A stretch of 64,000 nucleotides of DNA from Microbulbifer litoralis (GTDB taxonomy: Bacteria; Pseudomonadota; Gammaproteobacteria; Pseudomonadales; Cellvibrionaceae): positions 124,001 through 188,000 of the forward strand of contig NZ_JALKCV010000009.1 in NCBI RefSeq assembly GCF_023634065.1, in the 5' to 3' direction. Within the stretch, counting starts at the first letter, position 1; every line of letters starts with the position of its first letter. Under the pieces are notes generated by a model. That model searched no databases. It had not been told where the DNA came from and was given only the letters and a program-made list of their open reading frames with translations. A program made the position numbers and the translations under genes. Of the stretch, positions 10,801 through 16,950 are shown piece by piece.

Positions 10801-11611
10801 CGACCATTTTTGCCGGGAAGTCAGCGGTGATCAGTGCCGGGTCGGTGATCTCGACAAAGTTGAAACCGCCCACGGCCAGGTTGAGGATGATGTGCGCCGG
10901 GTTGTCGCGGAATTCCGACAGGTTGGGGTCGGTGATATCCAGCGTGGTGACCGGGATACCGTCCACGGAAATGGCGATTTCCGTCGGTGTCCAGTCGAGG
11001 CGGTAGTTGTGATAGTCCTCGTGCAATGACGTTTCCAGCTGCACGGATTCGGCGTGGTCCGCCTGCAGCCAGTCGCCCCAGTCGCCGGATTCGTGCCACC
11101 AGTGCAGGGCGCCGGACACGGTGTGGTTGACGGTGCCGTCGTCCTGGTGCGCCCTGGCACCGGCCTCCATGATGTCGATCTCGCCGGATTTCGGCCAGCC
11201 GTCGATACCGAAATTGTTGCCCAGCATCCAGAACGCGGGCCACAGGCCGTTGTCCAGTTCTGGCAGTTTGATCCGAGCCTCCAGCGTACCGTAGCGGAAG
11301 CCGACACGGCCGTTGGTGTGCAGGCGCGCGGAGGTGAACTGCTTGCCTTCGTATTCCTCGCGCCTGGCTTCGATCACCAGGTTGCCGCTGTCGATGTAGG
11401 CATTGTCCTGGGATGCGGTGTAGTACTGCAGCTCGCCATTGCCATTGCCGTCGCCGCCGGTCTCGAACATCCAGGTATCGCGATCGATACGCGCCCCGTC
11501 AAACTCTTCCGACCAGATCGGATCCGTCTGCGCACTCGCCTGGGTTGCCGACAACAGGCCGGCGGCAGCGAGCAGCAGTCCCGCCGTGGCGGACCTCTTT
11601 GCTCTACTCAT
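7859..11611 (-). CDS. Secreted bifunctional GH16 + GH128 beta-1,3-glucanase with CBMs, PKD, CBM6 and F5/8C
   Basis: A 1250-residue exported enzyme; the start at 11611 gives a clear signal peptide ending TQASAQ (residue 28). Domains in order: GH16 (about 29-277, motif GEIDIME with Glu144, Asp146, Glu149); two related beta-sandwich repeats (about 285-455 and 460-632) that look like glucan-binding modules; a PKD domain (645-730, WDFGDG); a GH128 (asl1-like) TIM barrel (about 735-988) with AFNEPN (Glu816 acid/base) and WMTEFS (Glu919 nucleophile) and two Cys pairs CGNC and CPDC; CBM6 (about 998-1114, VEAEEY start); and a C-terminal F5/8C domain (1128-1250). GH128 and laminarinase-type GH16 both cleave beta-1,3-glucan, so one chain carries two catalytic centres for laminarin-like substrates. 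Its last domain is close to that of the downstream GH16 enzyme, indicating shared module ancestry. Confidence 0.92.
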   Translation of the reverse strand: MSRAKRSATAGLLLAAAGLLSATQASAQTDPIWSEEFDGARIDRDTWMFETGGDGNGNGELQYYTASQDNAYIDSGNLVIEARREEYEGKQFTSARLHTNGRVGFRYGTLEARIKLPELDNGLWPAFWMLGNNFGIDGWPKSGEIDIMEAGARAHQDDGTVNHTVSGALHWWHESGDWGDWLQADHAESVQLETSLHEDYHNYRLDWTPTEIAISVDGIPVTTLDITDPNLSEFRDNPAHIILNLAVGGFNFVEITDPALITADFPAKMVVDYVRLYENEFTELQLAGDNLPSGNFGVMTETTPAPYELNWGDNTNLYVWNNMTSVATTPSEGSSALAYQVATGDWWGMGLLHKDQNLRNYAHGYLHFDCKVNSNVNIEVNMASTSGGDASVVLATGGDQYGLERDGEWHHVAIPISEFGGLDVETLKTLFSISGPAPAADFEIAVDNIYLSESVELEAPEYGSFGIYTETPSHMDAGSFGFGVSGDLFIWEETLNVASSDTLEGNAALNLSSTGKGWFGLGLTARDGFNLTAFDNDNAALHFSMKTSDQTSFRIGIKSGGVDGVGQTWIDFEPGSDPYGFARDGQWHQITIPMSDLVRDLDLFDVRQVFQLLGTGEIANLAIDDIHISGGEVAQDPGHGGEVVNRAPDAAIKPSVTGGPANLSVTFDGSQSTDVNGDALTYNWDFGDGNTATGASATHEYTTEGSYRAVLTVSDGQASDSAATHIFVDNDRDSGASAKRGLGYGHHSPEDMAAISEGISWWYNWSHAPDVQIADIYQNYGVEFVPMAWNGGFDDQAMRDYIAAHPEVEYILAFNEPNFIDQANMTPSQAAAEWPRLEAIADEFNLDIVSVAMNFCGNCVSENGTTYTDPVDYFDDFFAVCPDCRVDAISIHAYMEDVGGIEWYLDLFRKYGRPIWMTEFSAWADTTTVEEQQKFLVQTVDTLENDPDVARYAWFTGRRNGHPYNGLFDYRQSGVLTELGSLYVNMPVHGSGNVHQLPGLVEAEEYGAMQGIRLDKTSDGNGFLQVGETATGDWIDYNLVATAGSVPLALRVAAETAGSIELLVDGQSRGTLDIPATGGADSWQTVSTSIDLNDGVQTLRLVFNGDMQLNWIRSGGDTPTDPEPTEDLARGKNVTASSEEGGYWFADYAVDGDGGTRWSSDFSDNQWIQVDLGSVQSLSKVVLDWEAAFGSAYEIRVSVDGSSWTTAASVTGGDGGIDEIDLDTNGRYLRMQGLQRATGYGYSLWSLEVY

Positions 11612-11692
11612 GGTTTTCTCTCTTTTGTTTTGTGGTTGGTTATTTTTTATGGAAATTACTTTTCCATTGAGGTTTGAAAAGAATAAAGAGCC

Positions 11693-11770
11693 GTAGGATG
11701 GGCAAAGGAGTACAGCGACGTGCCCGTCAACGCCGCGGCTGATGGGCACGCTGCGCTTTGCCCATCCTAC
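11693..11770. repeat. REP-like palindrome, GTAGGATGGGC type
   Basis: A 78-base element with perfect 15-base terminal arms (GTAGGATGGGCAAAG at 11693-11707 and its complement at 11756-11770) and an internal stem CGTGCCC/GGGCACG. Elements ending in GTAGGATGGG are widely dispersed in gammaproteobacterial intergenic regions. It lies in the upstream region of the large GH16/GH128 gene. Confidence 0.75.
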
Positions 11771-11817
11771 AAACTGCTCCATCGGACCTTGATAAGAACG
11801 CCGGAGTTAGATGCGAA

Positions 11818-11929
11818 GGCCCTGACACCGGTGGGAGTTTGCGGGACTGTTGGCGAGAGGGACCTCGCCGACAAGCCTACAGGGATGTATGCACGGCGTG
11901 TCCCGCAAACTCCCACCGGTGGCAGGGCC
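11818..11929. repeat. Long inverted repeat with 30-base arms
   Basis: Left arm 11818-11847 and right arm 11900-11929 are complementary with one mismatch in 30 bases; the core is CACCGGTGGGAGTTTGCGGG. A small inner hairpin GCGAGAGGGACCTCGC sits in the 52-base loop. It follows the 78-base palindrome by 47 bases and precedes the end of the di-haem gene. It is most likely a non-autonomous repeat (REP/MITE class), and possibly a terminator for the di-haem gene, though it lacks a T-run. Together these two elements fill the 359-base gap 11612-11970, with nothing else I can support. Confidence 0.7.
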
Positions 11930-11970
11930 GCCCCCGGCCCTTCTTACAGCCTACCGGTGATCCGTGCGCC

Positions 11971-14517
11971 TTAAAGTGAATTCAGAAACGCCTTCAGCGC
12001 ACTGCGATCACCGGCCGCCATCGCCTCGTAATTCAGGCGGCTCTGCGTGGCTTCGCCGCCGTGCCAGAGAATGGCTTCGTCGAGATTGCGCGCGCGGCCG
12101 TCGTGCAGGTAGCGGACATTGTCCGGCCCGCCCTGCACATACTGCAGGCTGCCGAGCCCCCACAGTGGCGCAGTGCGCCAGAGGTTGCCGGCGGCCTCGC
12201 CCTGGGACAGGCCGTCCGCCAGTCCCGGACCCATATCATGCAGCAGCAGGTCGGTGTAGGGATGGATGGTCTGGTTGCGCAGTTCCGCCAGCGGGTGCCG
12301 GTCGGCGGTGACCAGCGTGTCCAGGTGACAGCCGTTGCAACCGGCCTGGACAAACTGCTGTTTTCCCTGGGCGATCTGCTGCGGGTTCACATCGTGCTCC
12401 GGGGACACGCGGATGCCGGCGGGGTAGCCACTGCGCAGGCTGCGCTGGGCCGGTACGCCGAGCAGCGCCAGGTACTGGTGCAAACGCTCGAGTTCGGTGG
12501 TGGATATATGCGGTGTGACACCGGGTACATGGCAGTTGCTGTCACTCTGCTGGCAGCTGCGCAGTGGATAGACCGGCGAGGTGACGCCCATGTCCTGTAC
12601 CAGGGCCTCGGCGATCTGGTGGCGCAGGCCGGTCTTGGCCGCCTTCCAGCCCAGGCGACCCAGCTGGCGTTCGCCGGTTTCCGGATTGGTAACGAAGTTG
12701 GCGCGACCGCGAATGCCGTCGCCATCGCTGTCGTCCGGGTCGGTGTTGGCGAGGATGGCCGCCTCATCGACGGCTTCCAGCAGGCCGGTGCCGATCACCT
12801 GCGGTGCCTGGCGCACGGACCAGGTCTCCGGTGCCGGACCGCCGAACTGGTAGACGGGTTTCTGCAGCTGCACCTGGGTGCCGTCGGCGAGTGTGCGCAC
12901 TTCGGTTTCCACCGCCTGCAACTGCACCGAGTAGTCCGGCGCGCCCGGATCCTGTGCCTGCTGCTGGATATTGAAGCCGTAGAGCGGATCCGCTTCGCCG
13001 TCCGCGGTGGCGGTCAGCACCGTCAGCGTGTCCAGCGGCGCGCCGATTTCCGCCGCGGCGCTGCGACCGTTGCGGATATGGCAGCCGATACAGCGCTCGG
13101 CGTTATAGCGCGGTCCCAGTTGTCCGGCGTGGGCGCTGAACACCGGGTTTTCATTCGGGAATTCCGAGTGCACGCCACTGGCGAACGAGGTGTGGAACAG
13201 GCGGCGCCCCTCGACAAAGCGTTGGCTGTTGCCGATGCCGATATTGTTGGCCATCTGCTGGAACATGCGCATTGGCTCTTCGGAGTAGTTGTAGGAGACG
13301 CTGGTGTCACCGCCGAGCAGGGTTGCCGGCGGCAGCGGCTCGGAATCCAGGTTCGGTTCTATGCCGTACCAGGGCCGCATGCCGACGCCGACCACATACA
13401 GCTGTTCGAAGGAGTAGTAGCGTTCACCGCCGCCGTCGATCACCGGTGTCTGCAGGCGCGGCGCCGGGGCCAGCTCGATCTTGTCGCCGACCTGCAACGG
13501 CCTGCGCAGATCGGTGCGCCAGTTGATGTCCACTTCCATGTAACAGTCGGGCAGGCCCGCGTGGCAGCGGGGTTCGCCGCCCTCGTTGGGATTGTTGAAG
13601 CCGTAATTCAGCGACCAGCCGAATTCCCGCACCGTCGGGTCCAGCACATTGCGGAACAGGCTGAACGTGGTGCCGTAGAAGGTACCGTTGTTTACGTGCA
13701 GGATGAATCTGATTTTGCTGCCGCCGGCCGGAATGGTGTCGCGGATTTCGAGGCCAAAGGTGCGGTTCTGGAAGTAGAAGGGCGGAAACGTCAGGTAGCG
13801 GCCGGGCTGTACATCCTCCGCCTCCCAGGGTTCGCCCCGTTCGCGCGCGTGGCGCTCAGTGGGTCGCGCACCCATCAGCGTGACCAGGGTGCCGTCCGCC
13901 TCGGTGTACTGGATCTGCTCGACAATTTCCGTATCGGCCGGGAACAGCGGTACATAGGCGGCTGGTTCCCCGCCATCATCCTCCTCGCCGAGAACGCGGA
14001 TCTCGAACAGCGAATAGCCCCAGGCGTTGCCTTCGCTGGGTTCCTGCGCCAGCACGCGCACATAGCGGTATTCGCCGGTAACCGGCAGCACGTCGGTGCG
14101 GTCGCCGAATGTGCCGTCGTCGACGCTCGCCAGAGTCTGCCACTGCTGGTTGTCGCTGGAGCCCTGCACTTCGTAGCGCAGTGGATTGGCCGCCTCCCAG
14201 TCCAGTTCCACACTGCCCAGCGAACTGGAGGATTGCAGGTCGATGGTAATCCAGGCCGGGGAAACGCCGTGCTCCGATTCCCAGCGGCTGTAGTCGCTGC
14301 CGTCCACGGCATCCGCGGCTGGTCGCAGTTCGCTGCTGGCGGCGACCGGTTTGCCCAGTGCCAGGTTCTGCTGTGCCTGTGCGGGAAGGGCGGCGATCAG
14401 CAGAGCGAACAACAGGCTGGCGAAACCGGCGCAATATTTGTTGATCTCTCTCCTTACCTCCCTCTTTTCCTCTCGGGCTTCCTCTCGAATACGGTCGTTG
14501 GCTCTTTCTCTCGTCAT
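11971..14517 (-). CDS. F5/8C-linked di-haem oxidoreductase (DUF1111, cytochrome c peroxidase-like)
   Basis: An 848-residue exported protein. A long charged N-region precedes a signal helix (FASLLFALLIAALPAQAQ, cleavage near residue 49). Next are an F5/8C domain (about 50-177, starting NLALGKPVAASS) and an unassigned middle region (about 185-405) with four Cys and many aromatics. Last is the di-haem oxidoreductase domain of the DUF1111/COG3488 type, with two haem c sites, CIGCH (476-480) and CNGCH (727-731), and the family end motif RTAPLWGLG...HDGRARNLDEAILWHGGEA. I prefer the start at 14517, which has a GAGGA ribosome site; an in-frame ATG 14 codons upstream is possible. Family members are periplasmic or extracellular redox proteins related to MauG/CcpA. 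The sugar-binding domain and its place upstream of two glucanases on the same strand suggest an oxidative role on polysaccharide; this is inference. Confidence 0.85.
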   Translation of the reverse strand: MTRERANDRIREEAREEKREVRREINKYCAGFASLLFALLIAALPAQAQQNLALGKPVAASSELRPAADAVDGSDYSRWESEHGVSPAWITIDLQSSSSLGSVELDWEAANPLRYEVQGSSDNQQWQTLASVDDGTFGDRTDVLPVTGEYRYVRVLAQEPSEGNAWGYSLFEIRVLGEEDDGGEPAAYVPLFPADTEIVEQIQYTEADGTLVTLMGARPTERHARERGEPWEAEDVQPGRYLTFPPFYFQNRTFGLEIRDTIPAGGSKIRFILHVNNGTFYGTTFSLFRNVLDPTVREFGWSLNYGFNNPNEGGEPRCHAGLPDCYMEVDINWRTDLRRPLQVGDKIELAPAPRLQTPVIDGGGERYYSFEQLYVVGVGMRPWYGIEPNLDSEPLPPATLLGGDTSVSYNYSEEPMRMFQQMANNIGIGNSQRFVEGRRLFHTSFASGVHSEFPNENPVFSAHAGQLGPRYNAERCIGCHIRNGRSAAAEIGAPLDTLTVLTATADGEADPLYGFNIQQQAQDPGAPDYSVQLQAVETEVRTLADGTQVQLQKPVYQFGGPAPETWSVRQAPQVIGTGLLEAVDEAAILANTDPDDSDGDGIRGRANFVTNPETGERQLGRLGWKAAKTGLRHQIAEALVQDMGVTSPVYPLRSCQQSDSNCHVPGVTPHISTTELERLHQYLALLGVPAQRSLRSGYPAGIRVSPEHDVNPQQIAQGKQQFVQAGCNGCHLDTLVTADRHPLAELRNQTIHPYTDLLLHDMGPGLADGLSQGEAAGNLWRTAPLWGLGSLQYVQGGPDNVRYLHDGRARNLDEAILWHGGEATQSRLNYEAMAAGDRSALKAFLNSL

Positions 14518-15305
14518 GCTCGTGTCCTCATCGCTGTCGTGAGTTGAGCTTTTTGTCATGCACCGTCACAAAAGCTGCAACGCAACTCGTCGGTCAATCG
14601 ATTTATTTTTTTGCTTTCGCGCTATCCAACGAAATCGGTTGCCGAGGACGGTATGCGATAAAAATTGAAAAAAACGCGCCGACGGCAGGTCCGGCATTTC
14701 CGGTGGATAGCGTGAAAAAGATATTGACCACACAGTTTTTTGTATCGTCCCACCTTGGCCGGAACAGATACTGGGAGCGACGGGCGGCGCGGTGGGGTAC
14801 CCAGTCGACATTTGTGGCGCACGGTGTCACGAACTGTCCGGAATCTGTTCACCGGCAATTGGACGAAGAATCGGGAAGAGGGAAGTGGGACGGATGAATC
14901 GGGATCGAAAAGTAACAGGGGCAGAAAAAGCTCGAGGCAGTGCTCCGCGCCCTGGCAAGGTTATCCCAGGCAGTACTCGAATATATTTCCTTGCCTGGCG
15001 GGCGGCGATGAACAGCCCTTAAGAATAAAGTATGACAATATCAAGAATATCGCGCCAACCAGCTGGAATTGGTACGACCAACTCGGTATAGTTCGCGCCG
15101 TAATCCAGAAAGCGATATTCCTTGCACAACTCCCTCGGTTTAAGCAATGGTTTGGCAGAACCGTTGCTCCTATAGCAAAATAATCCTAATTCTAACAATG
15201 GCTATTGACGCTTTTCCCGATCGGAAAAGGCGATGGGCCCTTGTTGCTCGCCATTGGGTGCGGGACTTCGCTGCGACTCCCAAACTGATTTCAAGGAAAG
15301 CACGT
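14518..15305. other. 788-base intergenic region with no supported gene
   Basis: Short open frames exist on both strands but none has a convincing ribosome site, family resemblance or codon pattern. The stretch next to 14517 is AT-rich (14600-14740) and probably holds the promoter of the di-haem gene on the minus strand. The right part (14940-15300) precedes a small membrane protein gene and would hold its promoter. Confidence 0.5.
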
Positions 15306-15845
15306 ATGTTTGAGATAGCTTTGATAAGCCTACTCGCGCTGGCCCTGGTGCCGCCGCTGTATCTGTTGCACCAGGTATCGGTGCTGAAACGAAAGATCAA
15401 CCGGGCGCTGTCGACTGACGCGAACCGGGAATTTTCATACAACCAGGCTGTCGTACAGCGCGAGCTGGTGCAGTCTTTTCACGTCTTCGACACCCTGCTG
15501 GCATCCATGCAGTGCTGGCAGGACGGATTGGACGACACGGCCCGCGATTTTATCGCCACATTCCGCGAGCGCGCGGTCGCCTATGTGGAACGGGGTTGCG
15601 AGGGCAGCCTGCTGTCTACCCACCTGCGCGACGACCGACTGAAGCTATTGGCCCTGCAGTTGTTGAGCCGTCACCCGGGAGTTGCGCGGCAGCGCGCAGC
15701 GATCAGCCGGGACGCGATCGACAATGGCGATTTCACCGAGTATCTGAAACTGCTGAACGAGCTGGTACAGCGCCACCTGGGCTGTATGAATGATCCAACT
15801 GCCGAGCGGTTCACGTTGTCCGGAATGCGTACCGCGGCGGTCTGA
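15306..15845 (+). CDS. Small membrane-anchored protein of unknown function
   Basis: A 179-residue protein. The ATG at 15306 follows AAGGAAAGC and yields one N-terminal hydrophobic helix (FEIALISLLALALVPPLYLL), then a soluble, mainly helical domain with many Arg and Leu and two Cys. Longer in-frame starts add a poorly hydrophobic, Arg-rich leader without a ribosome site. I do not recognise the family. The next gene follows after 7 bases on the same strand, so the two are probably cotranscribed. The topology (single N-terminal anchor, C-terminal helical domain) would suit an inner-membrane scaffold or regulator, but nothing fixes that. Confidence 0.6.
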   Translation: MFEIALISLLALALVPPLYLLHQVSVLKRKINRALSTDANREFSYNQAVVQRELVQSFHVFDTLLASMQCWQDGLDDTARDFIATFRERAVAYVERGCEGSLLSTHLRDDRLKLLALQLLSRHPGVARQRAAISRDAIDNGDFTEYLKLLNELVQRHLGCMNDPTAERFTLSGMRTAAV

Positions 15846-15852
15846 GGTGGAA

Positions 15853-16380
15853 ATGGAAAAGACATCGACAACCCTCTCGGCCGTGATTGCCCAGTGCCAC
15901 ACCTGGAGCCGGGAGGCGGAGGCAATATGGCCGCGCCTGCACCGTTTTGTGGAGCAGGTGGGTGACTTCCTGCGCGTGCGCGAAGCGGGCGGCTGGATAC
16001 CGCGGGAGTTGCCGGAAGATGCGCAGACGATATCGGAACTGGCCCACTGGCAGGTACAGCAGGTCATGGGGATGGGGTCGGCGCAGGTGTGCGACAGTAC
16101 TGTCGCCATTGCCAATGGATGCCGCGTGTTCCTGTTCGCCGCCGAGCTGGAGCCGGATGCATTATCCGTTGAAATGGTGCGGGTTTTCGAGACGCTGCTG
16201 GAGTACACCCAGCAGGTGGAGGCTGTCCTGCTGACCTTTCCCCACGGGGATGCCAAGTCTTTCCAGCTCGCGCAACTGGTGCGGGCTATCCACGACAGCT
16301 GTGGCCGCTGCCCGCCGCGGCAGCGGGCCGGTGAGTGGTTGATCGGAAGCCCATTGCCGGCAACGGGACAGGGCGACTAG
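15853..16380 (+). CDS. Soluble helical protein of unknown function
   Basis: A 175-residue protein starting at the ATG 15853, with GAGGTGG just upstream. It has no signal peptide or membrane helix; the composition (regular Leu, Val, Ala and Gln, few Gly except near the ends) suggests an alpha-helical fold. Four Cys are scattered, two of them as CGRC near the C-terminus. It sits 7 bases after the membrane-anchored unknown protein and likely works with it. The stop codon TAG is the first part of a MITE-like inverted repeat, so the repeat may have replaced the original 3' end of the gene. No family recognised. Confidence 0.55.
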   Translation: MEKTSTTLSAVIAQCHTWSREAEAIWPRLHRFVEQVGDFLRVREAGGWIPRELPEDAQTISELAHWQVQQVMGMGSAQVCDSTVAIANGCRVFLFAAELEPDALSVEMVRVFETLLEYTQQVEAVLLTFPHGDAKSFQLAQLVRAIHDSCGRCPPRQRAGEWLIGSPLPATGQGD

Positions 16381-16626
16381 CCCGGATATTTCACCAGGCC
16401 GCTCAGAATGCAGCGTAACTCTATGTTTTCGTTAATGTTTTCAGGGATCTCCGCGGGGACAGATTGTCACCGGCCAGCGCTGGCCACGCCCTCGCTTGAT
16501 CTCTGCACGCTCAGCACATTTTTGCGGCTAATACGTGCAGTAAGCATGCATGTACGCCACAAAAATGCACTGAGCGCACAGATCTCGGCGCGATCATCGT
16601 GGCCCCTGGTGAAATATCCGGGCTAG
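16377..16626. mobile_element. MITE-like element with 22-base terminal inverted repeats
   Basis: Perfect 22-base terminal arms (16377-16398 and 16605-16626; core AGCCCGGATATTTCACCAG) enclose about 206 bases with no gene. A second inverted pair lies inside: TGATCTCTGCACGCTCAG near 16497 is matched in reverse near 16575-16595. The arms begin and end with CTAG. Terminal inverted repeats with nested hairpins and no transposase are typical of MITEs mobilised in trans. The left arm includes the stop codon of the gene ending at 16380. Confidence 0.65.
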
Positions 16627-16786
16627 TGGGCCGCTCGCAAAGTTAGGAAACAGTTCACTTCGCCAAATCGCCCAGCTCTGCGTTGAGAAAGCTTGAAATA
16701 ACGCTGCTATTCCAGCGCTTTCTCGCCTTGATCTGAACGATTTGGCTGTGCTCCTTTGTTACCGAACTCTACAAACGGCCCACTAG
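16623..16786. mobile_element. Second MITE-like inverted repeat sharing CTAG with the first
   Basis: A 164-base element bounded by CTAGTGGGCCG (16623-16633) and its exact complement (16776-16786). Internal complementary pairs continue the stem: CGCCAAATCG with CGATTTGGC, and GAGAAAGC with GCTTTCTC. It overlaps the preceding element by the four bases CTAG, so one may have inserted at the end of the other. No open frame inside is convincing. The remaining 16787-16950 probably holds the promoter of the autotransporter gene. Confidence 0.6.
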
Positions 16787-16950
16787 GTTTCACCTGTATT
16801 TTCGATAGGGAGGCGCAGGTATTGGCCGGCGTCTCCCTCTTTTTTTGCTATGTCTCTGACTCTCGAGGTGCCGTCTAGACTGTTAGTGTTTTTTGGCAGT
16901 TGCGGCGCCTGGCAGCATCCGTCGCCGACAGAAATAGAGGCATCGACGCA

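Noticed and set aside
9197-11029. A 610-codon open frame antisense to the GH16/GH128 gene
   Set aside because: Low-complexity Val/Ala/Gly/Asp composition from the complement of a repetitive coding region; no ribosome site.
14544-15183. Overlapping short open frames that might be small genes
   Set aside because: No convincing ribosome sites, family matches or codon bias; left as intergenic.
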